Source of the DNA: JAZNOQ01 sp045589215
GTDB lineage: Bacteria > Bacillota > Clostridia > Oscillospirales > CAG-272
Assembly: GCA_045589215.1 (NCBI GenBank)
Contig: JAZNOQ010000144.1
Span: forward strand, 1 to 6,872
Direction: 5' to 3'
DNA: 6,872 nucleotides
The translations under genes and the position numbers were made by a program. The notes under the pieces are model-generated. The model was not told the origin of the DNA. It saw only the letters and a program-made list of their open reading frames with translations, and searched no databases. Positions 1 to 5,701 of this stretch are shown one piece after another; within the stretch, counting starts at the first letter, position 1; each line of letters starts with the position of its first letter.

Positions 1-39
1 CTCCTTGGCTCACAGAACGACATGGCTACGATCCGACTT
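1..39 (-). other. Sequencing adapter remnant (DNBSEQ/MGI), left end
   Basis: Read on the minus strand, this stretch begins AAGTCGGATCGTAGCCATG and continues to GCCAAGGAG. I recognise it from memory as the first 39 bases of the 42-base BGI/MGI DNBSEQ adapter. The same sequence is present in the opposite orientation at the other contig end. It interrupts a conserved protein exactly where the family consensus is lost: the dehydratase reads sensibly to VYQ and then becomes QVGS and a stop. It is not biological sequence and should be trimmed. Identification is from recall and was not searched. Confidence 0.93.
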
Positions 40-361
40 GCTGATAGACGGGAACGCCGAGCGACTTACCGAGAATATCCCACAGAGCCATTTCCACTGC
101 GGAAAGCGCACTCATCAGCACCGCGCCGCCTCTCCAATAAGCATCACGGTAGATGTCGTGATAATGCTTTTCGATCTGTCTCGGATCCTTTCCGACCAGA
201 TAGTTTTTGATGTGCTCAACAGCCCCGACAAGTGCCTTTTCCTTGTATTCCAGCGTACCCTCGCCGACACCCGTGATGCCCTCGTCGGTGTAGACCTTGA
301 CGAACACCCAATTCGTGCGGAAGCAATCTACGACAAAGGTTTTTACGTCCGTTACCTTCAT
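40..361 (-). CDS. Mandelate racemase/muconate lactonizing family protein, galactonate-dehydratase-like (5' part only)
   Basis: This is the N-terminal 107 residues of an enolase-superfamily enzyme, cut by the contig end. Family members are about 380-400 residues long. The segment is the N-terminal capping domain. It has the typical opening strand MKVTDVKTF, then TDEGITGVGEG (residues 25-35), the GKDP turn (57-60) and the helix RGGAVLMSALSAVEMALWD (77-95), ending in GVPVYQ. The pattern resembles D-galactonate dehydratase (DgoD) and related sugar-acid dehydratases, which remove water from aldonic acids to give 2-keto-3-deoxy acids using Mg2+. The barrel with the metal ligands and catalytic bases is missing, so the substrate cannot be assigned. 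The start is ATG at 361-359, preceded by an AGGAG ribosome site at 375-371 with nine bases of spacing. The gene is divergent from an AraC regulator, a common arrangement for inducible sugar catabolism. The final codon is completed by adapter bases, so residues after Q107 are artificial. Confidence 0.88.
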
Positions 362-408
362 TTTTCGTTTCTCCTTTTAGAGTAGAGATTTTGATTTCAG
401 AACCAATA

Positions 409-441
409 CTACACTGTGTTCCACTGTAAATTATAATTCAA
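409..441 (-). CDS. Possible 10-codon leader peptide upstream of the dehydratase gene
   Basis: On the minus strand, GGAGGTGA (453-446) is a full eight-base match to the anti-Shine-Dalgarno end of 16S rRNA. The GGAGG core stands seven bases before a TTG codon (441-439), which opens a ten-codon frame (LNYNLQWNTV, first residue Met if initiated) ending in TAG at 411-409. No longer frame uses this ribosome site. The dehydratase has its own separate site nearer its ATG. The frame could be a leader peptide controlling the downstream gene, or the strong site could be chance or a leftover. There is no homology support and the start codon is not ATG, so this is speculative. Confidence 0.22.
   Translation of the reverse strand: MNYNLQWNTV
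412..427. repeat. CACTGT direct repeat, 10-bp spacing (possible operator)
   Basis: CACTGT occurs at 412-417 and again at 422-427, a spacing of about one helical turn, inside the gap between the dehydratase and the AraC regulator. AraC-family proteins carry two helix-turn-helix units that contact successive major grooves on one face of DNA, so such a repeat is a reasonable candidate half-site pair. Hexamer repeats also arise by chance. No second copy was seen elsewhere in the gap. Confidence 0.2.
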
Positions 442-484
442 GTTCTCACCTCCGTATATCAGGATATTATTATTTGTTTTCATA

Positions 485-513
485 ATCTTACGAAAAAGCT
501 TGATTTTTTGCAA
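485..513 (-). promoter_or_regulatory. Candidate promoter for the dehydratase gene
   Basis: On the minus strand, TTGCAA (513-508) is followed after exactly 17 bases by TAAGAT (490-485). Each box matches four of six consensus positions for a sigma-A/sigma-70 promoter. The predicted start near 478 would give an untranslated leader of about 115 bases ahead of the ATG at 361. The weak boxes would suit an activator-dependent promoter. The -35 box sits inside the spacer of the opposing regulator promoter. An alternative TATAAT at 435-430 lacks a convincing -35 box. Confidence 0.35.
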
Positions 514-527
514 AAAAATGTTATAAT
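500..527 (+). promoter_or_regulatory. Promoter of the AraC-family regulator gene
   Basis: TTGATT (500-505) and a perfect TATAAT (522-527) are separated by 16 bases in AT-rich DNA. Transcription would start near 534, leaving a leader of about 25 bases before the ATG at 559. This argues against an in-frame TTG start at 508, which would lie inside the promoter. Confidence 0.68.
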
Positions 528-558
528 ATTATTATTCTTTGAGAAGGGAGTCGCATCC

Positions 559-1368
559 ATGAAGCTATGTCATCTCAGCGGATACGGTGTATTTGATATG
601 GGGGTCACGTATCCCGGTGTCAAGCGCACGAAAAACCGCACGGTGCAGGAATATGAGATCGAATATTTTATTTCGAAAATGGGAAAGGCGATCGTAAACG
701 GTCGGGAATACGAGATCTCTCCCGGAACCGTTCTTTGTGCGAAGCCGGGGCAGATCCGTTCCAGCATGTTCGGATTCCGGTGTTACTACCTGCATCTGAT
801 CTTTCCCGAGGATTCCCCGTACAAGGCGATCCTCGACTCTGCCCCCGACTTTTTTCAGATCATCGACGGCGAGGCATACGGAAGGGTGTTTGAGTCCCTC
901 ATTTCTCATCTGCTCGCCGAGGAATACTCGGAGGAGTCCGATTTCATCAATGCGCGCCTTCTTGAGCTTTTTTATTACATCGAAAAGGACACGAAGAATA
1001 ATCAGAACTGTCCGACCTCCTTTGATAAGAACCGCAACCGATTTATTCCCGAGGCGGTCGAGTTTATTCGGGCGAATTATATGAAGCGTCTGTCGCTTGA
1101 GGATATGGCACGCGTTGCGGGCTACTCTCCGAACTATTTCCATCACGTCTTTTCGACCGTTATGGGAAAAACTCCGCAGCGGTATCTGCTAGAGGAACGC
1201 ATCCGACACGCAAAGATCCTGCTCGCGCAGTCCGAGAAAACGATCTCGGAGATCGCTTACGAATGCGGCTTTGCGTCGCAGTCGCATTTCAGTATGCGCT
1301 TTAAGGAGACCGTGTACTGCACTCCCGGGGAATACAGGCAAAGAAGCCTTGAGCGTTATCTCATTTGA
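559..1368 (+). CDS. AraC-family transcriptional regulator
   Basis: A 269-residue DNA-binding regulator with the usual two-part AraC layout. The N-terminal part (about residues 25-85) looks like the cupin sensor fold that binds an effector such as a sugar; it includes the short turn NGREYEISPG and the strand pair CYYLHLIF. The C-terminal part (about 162-262) holds two helix-turn-helix units. The first is around LSLEDMARVAGYSPNYFHHVF (178-198) and the second around TISEIAYECGFASQSHFSMRF (228-248), closing with the signature TPGEYR (255-260). The start is ATG 559, preceded by AAGGGAG (544-550) with eight bases of spacing. An upstream in-frame TTG at 508 is rejected because it overlaps the promoter. 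The gene is divergent from a sugar-acid dehydratase, so it probably controls that gene or operon and perhaps itself. The effector is unknown. Confidence 0.93.
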   Translation: MKLCHLSGYGVFDMGVTYPGVKRTKNRTVQEYEIEYFISKMGKAIVNGREYEISPGTVLCAKPGQIRSSMFGFRCYYLHLIFPEDSPYKAILDSAPDFFQIIDGEAYGRVFESLISHLLAEEYSEESDFINARLLELFYYIEKDTKNNQNCPTSFDKNRNRFIPEAVEFIRANYMKRLSLEDMARVAGYSPNYFHHVFSTVMGKTPQRYLLEERIRHAKILLAQSEKTISEIAYECGFASQSHFSMRFKETVYCTPGEYRQRSLERYLI

Positions 1369-1388
1369 ATATATACCCTTTTTGCGTG

Positions 1389-1419
1389 AGCGGCATCGGT
1401 TATAAACCGAGCCGCTTTT
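1389..1419 (+). terminator. Hairpin terminator after the AraC-family gene
   Basis: AGCGGC and TCGGTT (1389-1394, 1396-1401) pair with AACCGA and GCCGCT (1405-1416), giving a 12-bp GC-rich stem with one bulged A at 1395 and an ATA loop, followed by a short T run at 1416-1419. It begins 20 bases after the regulator stop codon. The T tract is short, so efficiency may be moderate. I see no clear promoter in the 59 bases between this hairpin and the next gene. Confidence 0.72.
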
Positions 1420-1478
1420 GCATATCTTTCATTTGATACTTTCACTAACAAAAATATCGGGGAAAGGTGTGGTGTGAT

Positions 1479-2717
1479 ATGAAAAAAATTCTGAAATGCA
1501 AACGGCTTGTGGCGTTCCTTCTGTCTCTTTCGGCGGTTTTGTCGTTCTGTACGGTCCGTATAGACGCAGAGGAGGGGGCGGTGACCTCGCTCGGAAATAC
1601 CGACGCATCGGTGTATGACCTCTTCGGCAACGATATCGCGGCAAGCGCTGAGGCACTTAAGCTTGAATGTGTCTCTGCGGTCCTGATGGAGGCAAACACG
1701 GGAACCGTTCTGTACGAGCTGAACGCAGATACGGCGCTCCCGCCCGCATCGGTGACGAAGATCATGACGCTGCTTCTCGTGATGGAGGCGATCGACAGCG
1801 GTGCGGTGAAGCTGACCGACACGGTGACGGTCAGTGCGAACGCCGCCTCGATGGGGGGATCGCAGGTCTATCTTGAGGAGGGAGAGGAGATGTCTGTCGA
1901 GGATCTCCTGAAAAGCGTTGTGATCGCCTCTGCGAACGATGCCGCCGTTGCGCTTGCCGAATACGTAGCGGGGAGTGAAGAGACGTTCGTTGCACGAATG
2001 AATGCGCGGGCTGCAGAGCTTGGAGCGACGGGGGCACACTTTGAAAATACGAACGGGCTTGATGACACCGCTGAGGATCACGTTTTGTCGGCGCGCGATA
2101 TTGCGATCCTGTCCCGCGAGCTGATCCGTCACAAGGAGATCTTGAAATACAGCTCGATCTGGATGGATACCATCAGAGACGGTGCCTTTGGGCTCACCAA
2201 TACCAACCGCCTTGTGCGCTTTTACCCGGGATGCACGGGGCTCAAGACGGGCTCGACCTCGAAGGCGGGCTTTTGTGTCAGCGTGACCGCCGAACGGGAA
2301 GGACTGTCGCTCATTTGTGTGATCATGGGCTCGAAGACGCGCGATACCCGCAACGCATCGGCGGCGAGGCTTCTCGATTGGGGATTTGCGAATTTTGCCC
2401 TTGCCACGGTTCCCGCGGGCTCTGCGGGGGAGATCCGCGTTACGGGCGGCACTAATAGCTCTTGCACCGCATCGTACCCCGAATTTTATGCGCTCGTCCC
2501 GAAGGGGGAACGGAGTGCCGTACGGTATGAGATAACGGTCGAGCCGACGCTTGCGGCAGAGGTCAGGAAAGGCGATAAGGTCGGGGAGATCGTTTATTTC
2601 TGCGGAGATAAGGAAATCGGGAGAGCCGACGTTACGGCGGACACGTCGGTCGGGAGGATCGGATACGGTGAAATTTTCCTACGGATGCTACGTGCCGTGC
2701 TTCTCGCACAAAAATAG
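1479..2717 (+). CDS. D-alanyl-D-alanine carboxypeptidase, peptidase family S11 (penicillin-binding protein, DacA/DacF type)
   Basis: A 412-residue exported serine peptidase that removes the terminal D-alanine from peptidoglycan pentapeptides, limiting cross-linking. It opens with a signal peptide: basic KKILKCKR, a hydrophobic core from about residue 10 to 26, and probable cleavage after IDA (residue 30). All three penicillin-binding motifs are visible: SVTK (91-94, acylated serine S91), SAN (151-153) and KTG (256-258). The catalytic domain runs to about residue 300. A beta-rich C-terminal domain of the PBP5_C type follows, then a short helix IFLRMLRAVLLAQK at the end that could rest on the membrane. 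The start is ATG 1479, with GGAAAGG/AGGTG upstream at 1461-1469. A GTG at 1467 would add four residues but overlaps this ribosome site. Cys24 in the signal peptide follows Phe, which does not fit a lipoprotein box. It stands alone, between the regulator terminator and the pgi promoter. Confidence 0.95.
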   Translation: MKKILKCKRLVAFLLSLSAVLSFCTVRIDAEEGAVTSLGNTDASVYDLFGNDIAASAEALKLECVSAVLMEANTGTVLYELNADTALPPASVTKIMTLLLVMEAIDSGAVKLTDTVTVSANAASMGGSQVYLEEGEEMSVEDLLKSVVIASANDAAVALAEYVAGSEETFVARMNARAAELGATGAHFENTNGLDDTAEDHVLSARDIAILSRELIRHKEILKYSSIWMDTIRDGAFGLTNTNRLVRFYPGCTGLKTGSTSKAGFCVSVTAEREGLSLICVIMGSKTRDTRNASAARLLDWGFANFALATVPAGSAGEIRVTGGTNSSCTASYPEFYALVPKGERSAVRYEITVEPTLAAEVRKGDKVGEIVYFCGDKEIGRADVTADTSVGRIGYGEIFLRMLRAVLLAQK

Positions 2718-2800
2718 AGATGATCTCTCAGCTTGGCGCGCCGAAACAGGAAAATACGAACGGAAAAACCGAAAAAATCTTCAAAAATTTTATATACCTA

Positions 2801-2829
2801 TTGCTTTTTTGCGCATTTTGGTGTATAAT
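2801..2829 (+). promoter_or_regulatory. Promoter ahead of pgi
   Basis: TTGCTT (2801-2806) and a perfect TATAAT (2824-2829) are separated by 17 bases, the optimal spacing. Transcription would begin near 2836, giving a leader of about 74 bases before the pgi ATG. The rest of the 192-bp gap (2718-2909) shows no gene and no convincing terminator for the upstream carboxypeptidase gene. The short palindrome AGAGA/TCTCT near 2717 has no T tract. Confidence 0.72.
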
Positions 2830-2909
2830 AATGACTTAAGATTAAGCACGGCTGCTCTTTAACCGCCATGCTACAGAAAATTTCACACAGAATAGAAAGG
2901 CTACTTGCT

Positions 2910-4250
2910 ATGACACTTACACTTAGTGAAAAATATATCGGCTCATTCGTCTCAGAGCACGAATACGATCACATTCAGCCCCTCGTATCGGAAGCGCACC
3001 GCCAGCTTTGCAATAAGACGGGCGCGGGCGCAGAGATGCTCGGCTGGAAAAACCTCCCCGAGGATTACGACAAGGAGGAATTTGCACGTATCCTCGCGGC
3101 ATCCGAAAAGATCCGTAAGAGCTGTGACGTATTCCTCGTCCTCGGCATCGGCGGCTCCTACCTCGGTGCGCGCGCGGTGATCGAATTTATCAAGTCCCCG
3201 CTTTATAACCGTCTCCCGCGCGAGAACGCTCCCGAGATCTATTTCTCGGGTTGCAACATCAGCGCAACGAATATGCAGGAGCTTCTCACGATCTGCGAAG
3301 GGAAGGACGTTTGCATCAACGTTATTTCGAAGTCGGGTACGACCACCGAGACTGCCGTTGCTTTCCGCATCTTCCGCGAAATGCTTGTTAAAAAATACGG
3401 CGAGGAGGGAGCGCGTGACCGCATCTTCGTTACGACCGATAAGGAAAAGGGAACGCTGAAGGAGTTTGCCACCGCAAAGGGTTACGAGACCTTCGTTGTG
3501 CCAAATGACGTCGGAGGCCGCTTCTCGGTGCTTACCGCCGTCGGACTTCTGCCGATCGCTGTTGCGGGCATTGATATCAAGGCAATGATGGAGGGCGCAA
3601 ACGCCGCTCGCCTTGCATATACCGATGCAGATCTCCGAAGGAATGACTGCTACAAGTATGCGGCGATCCGTAATATTCTCTACCGCAAGGGAAGAGTGAC
3701 CGAGATCCTCGTCGGCTACGAGCCTTATATGACGATGATGAACGAATGGTGGAAGCAGCTCTACGGCGAGAGCGAGGGCAAGGACCAAAAGGGCATTTAC
3801 CCCTCGTCCGTGATCTTCTCGACCGATCTGCATTCGCTCGGTCAGTATATTCAGGACGGTCTGCGCAATCAGTTTGAGACCGTGATCTCCGTCAAGGATA
3901 CGGGCGCGAAGATGCCGATTCCGTACGATCCCGCAAACGTCGACGGTCTGAATTTCCTCTCGGGTATGGATCTCTGCGAGGTCAACAACACCGCGATGAA
4001 GGGAACCCTTCTCGCACACATTGACGGCGGTGTTCCGAATATTCTGATCGAGCTTCAGGATCGCCGTGAGTTCTCCCTCGGATACCTGATCTATTTCTTC
4101 GAGCTTGCCTGCGCGATGTCGGGATATCTGCTCGCGGTCAATCCCTTCGATCAGCCCGGTGTCGAGGCGTACAAGAAGAATATGTTCGCGCTGCTCGGAA
4201 AGCCCGGGTATGAAGAAATGCGCGATGCGCTCGAAGCACGTCTGAAGTAA
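2910..4250 (+). CDS. pgi: Glucose-6-phosphate isomerase
   Basis: A cytoplasmic enzyme of 446 residues that interconverts glucose 6-phosphate and fructose 6-phosphate in glycolysis and gluconeogenesis. The length fits the short Bacillus/Clostridium type (about 450 residues). Visible motifs: GIGGSYLGA (79-87) and SKSGTTTET (140-148), which hold the sugar phosphate; the family signature DVGGRFS (200-206); the catalytic block GESEGKD with the probable proton donor E287; H308 in TDLHSLGQ; and the C-terminal signature FDQPGVEAYKK with active-site K422. The E/H/K set and its spacing match the Bacillus enzyme as I know it. The start is ATG 2910, with GAAAGG at 2895-2900 and nine bases of spacing. An in-frame ATG at 2868 would add 14 residues but has no ribosome site. 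metY follows after 37 bases without a recognisable terminator, so the two are probably co-transcribed. Confidence 0.97.
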   Translation: MTLTLSEKYIGSFVSEHEYDHIQPLVSEAHRQLCNKTGAGAEMLGWKNLPEDYDKEEFARILAASEKIRKSCDVFLVLGIGGSYLGARAVIEFIKSPLYNRLPRENAPEIYFSGCNISATNMQELLTICEGKDVCINVISKSGTTTETAVAFRIFREMLVKKYGEEGARDRIFVTTDKEKGTLKEFATAKGYETFVVPNDVGGRFSVLTAVGLLPIAVAGIDIKAMMEGANAARLAYTDADLRRNDCYKYAAIRNILYRKGRVTEILVGYEPYMTMMNEWWKQLYGESEGKDQKGIYPSSVIFSTDLHSLGQYIQDGLRNQFETVISVKDTGAKMPIPYDPANVDGLNFLSGMDLCEVNNTAMKGTLLAHIDGGVPNILIELQDRREFSLGYLIYFFELACAMSGYLLAVNPFDQPGVEAYKKNMFALLGKPGYEEMRDALEARLK

Positions 4251-4256
4251 TTTTCA

Positions 4257-4273
4257 CGCCGCTTTTTGCGGCG
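4257..4273 (+). promoter_or_regulatory. Intercistronic hairpin abutting the metY ribosome site
   Basis: CGCCGC (4257-4262) pairs perfectly with GCGGCG (4268-4273) around a TTTTT loop. The metY ribosome site AAAGGAG starts at the very next base (4274). There is no T run after the stem, so it is unlikely to terminate transcription. It may protect the pgi 3' end, mark a processing site, or influence ribosome loading on metY. The structure is seen directly; the role is inferred. Confidence 0.5.
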
Positions 4274-4287
4274 AAAGGAGTATAAAA

Positions 4288-5565
4288 ATGTCGGATTTCA
4301 AAATTGAAACCAAATGCATCCAATCGGGATACACCCCGAAAAACGGCGAGCCTCGCGTTTTGCCGATCTACCAGAGCACGACCTATCGCTACGAAAGCGC
4401 GGAGCTGCTCGGAGACCTCTTTGACCTCAAGGCTCCCGGCCATATGTACAGCCGTATTTCGAACCCCACCGTCGATGCGGTCGAGAAGAAGATCGCAGAT
4501 CTCGAGGGCGGTACGGGTGCAGTTCTGACCTCATCGGGACAGGCGGCGAACCTTCTCGCGATTTTGAACATCACGTCGGCGGGACAGAACATCGTCTCTC
4601 TTTCGTCGATCTACGGCGGTACGATCAATCTCTTTGCCGTTACCCTGAAGCGTATCGGCATTGACGTGCGCTTTGTTTCCTCCGATATGTCGGACGAGGA
4701 GATCTCGAAGCAGTTTGACGAGAACACCCGTATGTTCTTCGGTGAGACGATCGCGAATCCCGCGCTTACCGTTCTCGATATCGAGCGATTTGCAAATCTC
4801 GCACACGCACACGGTGTTCCGCTCGTTGTTGATAACACCTTTGCGACCCCCGTTCTTTGCCGCCCGTTTGAATATGGCGCGGATATCGTCGTTCACTCGA
4901 CGACGAAGTACATGGACGGACACGCGCAGGTGGTCGGCGGATGCGTTGTTGACGGCGGCCGCTTCGATTGGACGAAGGGGAACAAGTACCCCGAGCTTAC
5001 GACGCCCGATGAATCCTATCACGGCGTGACGTATACCGAGCAGTTCGGAAACGAGCATGCGTACTACACGAAGATGCGCGTACAGCTTGTACGCGATTTC
5101 GGCGTTGCGATGCAGCCGATCGCGGCATATCTCCTGAATCTCGGTCTTGAGACGCTTCCGTTCCGTATGAGACAGCACTGCGAGAATGCTACCCGCGTTG
5201 CAGAGTATCTTTCAAAGCACGAAAATGTTGCATGGGTCAGCTATCCCGCGCTCCCCGGAGACTCGCAGAACGATCTCGCGAAGAAATATCTTCCGAACGG
5301 CTGCTGCGGTGTGATTTCCTTCGGCGTAAAGGGAGGCAGAGAGGCCGCTATGAAGGTGATGAACAGCCTTCGCCTTGCACAGATCGTCGTTCACGTTGCG
5401 GATTCGCGCACCTCGGTTCTGCATCCCGCATCGACAACGCACCGTCAGCTCACCGACGAGCAGCTCGTCGCGGCAGGCGTTCTGCCTGAGCAGATCCGCC
5501 TTTCGGTCGGTGTTGAAAACGTCGAGGATATCATTGCAGATCTCGAGCAGGCACTGAACGCGTGA
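4288..5565 (+). CDS. metY: O-acetylhomoserine sulfhydrylase (O-acetylhomoserine aminocarboxypropyltransferase)
   Basis: A PLP enzyme of 425 residues that joins O-acetyl-L-homoserine and sulfide to make homocysteine and acetate, the direct sulfhydrylation step of methionine synthesis. It belongs to the Cys/Met metabolism fold-type I family. Seen motifs: YSRISNPT (54-61), whose Tyr and Arg usually hold the PLP phosphate of the partner subunit; SSGQAA near residue 84; VDNTFATP with D182 facing the PLP ring; and HSTTKYMDGH with the Schiff-base lysine K207. The insert KYPELTTPDESYHG (233-246) is typical of O-acetylhomoserine sulfhydrylases and is absent from shorter cystathionine synthases and lyases. 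The start is ATG 4288, with AAAGGAG at 4274-4280 and seven bases of spacing. It lies between pgi and metA; metA makes its substrate. Sulfide versus methanethiol preference cannot be read from sequence. Confidence 0.95.
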   Translation: MSDFKIETKCIQSGYTPKNGEPRVLPIYQSTTYRYESAELLGDLFDLKAPGHMYSRISNPTVDAVEKKIADLEGGTGAVLTSSGQAANLLAILNITSAGQNIVSLSSIYGGTINLFAVTLKRIGIDVRFVSSDMSDEEISKQFDENTRMFFGETIANPALTVLDIERFANLAHAHGVPLVVDNTFATPVLCRPFEYGADIVVHSTTKYMDGHAQVVGGCVVDGGRFDWTKGNKYPELTTPDESYHGVTYTEQFGNEHAYYTKMRVQLVRDFGVAMQPIAAYLLNLGLETLPFRMRQHCENATRVAEYLSKHENVAWVSYPALPGDSQNDLAKKYLPNGCCGVISFGVKGGREAAMKVMNSLRLAQIVVHVADSRTSVLHPASTTHRQLTDEQLVAAGVLPEQIRLSVGVENVEDIIADLEQALNA

Positions 5566-5567
5566 AA

Positions 5568-5586
5568 CTCGAGGCTCTGCCTCGAG
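5568..5586 (+). repeat. Perfect hairpin just after metY
   Basis: CTCGAGGC (5568-5575) and GCCTCGAG (5579-5586) form a perfect 8-bp stem with a TCT loop, starting two bases after the metY stop codon. No T run follows, so it is not a standard terminator. It could protect the 3' end of the upstream message or be part of the larger structured spacer. Confidence 0.55.
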
Positions 5587-5591
5587 CACCG

Positions 5592-5621
5592 CAAGGAAAC
5601 TTCTTACAAGAAGTTTCCTTG
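5592..5621 (+). repeat. Long palindrome in the metY-metA spacer
   Basis: CAAGGAAACTTCTT (5592-5605) and AAGAAGTTTCCTTG (5608-5621) are perfect 14-base inverted arms around AC. In RNA the innermost pair must open, leaving about 13 pairs and a four-base loop. It could be a stem of a terminator (a T5 run lies 11 bases further on), a transcript-stability element, or one copy of a dispersed palindromic repeat. Only one copy occurs in this window. Confidence 0.6.
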
Positions 5622-5637
5622 ACCTTCAAGAATTTTT
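5618..5637 (+). terminator. Weak alternative terminator-like hairpin before metA
   Basis: CTTGA (5618-5622) pairs with TCAAG (5626-5630) around a CCT loop, followed by AA and TTTTT (5633-5637). The stem is only five pairs. Its left arm uses the last four bases of the preceding 14-bp palindrome, so the two folds exclude one another. This could be a simple attenuator or partial terminator between metY and metA, but the stability is low and no anti-terminator signal is recognised. Confidence 0.25.
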
Positions 5638-5639
5638 GA

Positions 5640-5671
5640 TGCAGGACAGAATTTGTGTAAAGCGTTCTGCA
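5640..5671 (+). promoter_or_regulatory. Third hairpin in the metA leader
   Basis: TGCAGGAC (5640-5647) pairs with GTTCTGCA (5664-5671), eight pairs including one G-U, with a 16-base loop. It ends 15 bases before the metA ribosome site. None of the conserved cores of SAM riboswitches or T-box leaders is present in this spacer. A role in metA expression is possible but unproven. Confidence 0.3.
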
Positions 5672-5701
5672 CCCCCAAGTATTTATAAAGGAGGCGATGA
5701 T

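Noticed and set aside
5..385. 126-residue plus-strand open frame at the left end
   Set aside because: It begins inside adapter sequence and runs antisense to a well-conserved dehydratase N-terminus.
508..558. 17-residue N-terminal extension of the AraC regulator from a TTG codon
   Set aside because: The TTG lies within the predicted promoter and upstream of the transcription start, with no ribosome site; ATG 559 has a good one.
1479..1560. Lipoprotein signal at Cys24 of the carboxypeptidase
   Set aside because: The residue before Cys is Phe, not Ala, Gly or Ser, and a normal signal peptidase site follows at about residue 30.
2710..2730. Terminator after the carboxypeptidase gene (AGAGA/TCTCT palindrome)
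   Set aside because: The stem is only five pairs, it overlaps the stop codon area, and no T run follows.
2551..2862. 103-residue plus-strand frame overlapping the carboxypeptidase 3' end and the pgi promoter
   Set aside because: Low-complexity basic translation in a different frame from a clear gene; it runs through a promoter and has no ribosome site of its own.
2868..2909. 14-residue N-terminal extension of phosphoglucose isomerase from ATG 2868
   Set aside because: No ribosome site precedes it, while ATG 2910 has GAAAGG at good spacing and gives the usual family length.
2952..4019. 355-residue minus-strand open frame
   Set aside because: It is fully antisense to pgi, whose catalytic motifs are intact; the long frame reflects codon bias.
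5566..5701. SAM riboswitch or T-box in the metA leader
   Set aside because: The conserved SAM-I core (AGAGGxGGAGGGA-like) and the T-box core (GGTGGNACCGCG-like) are both absent.
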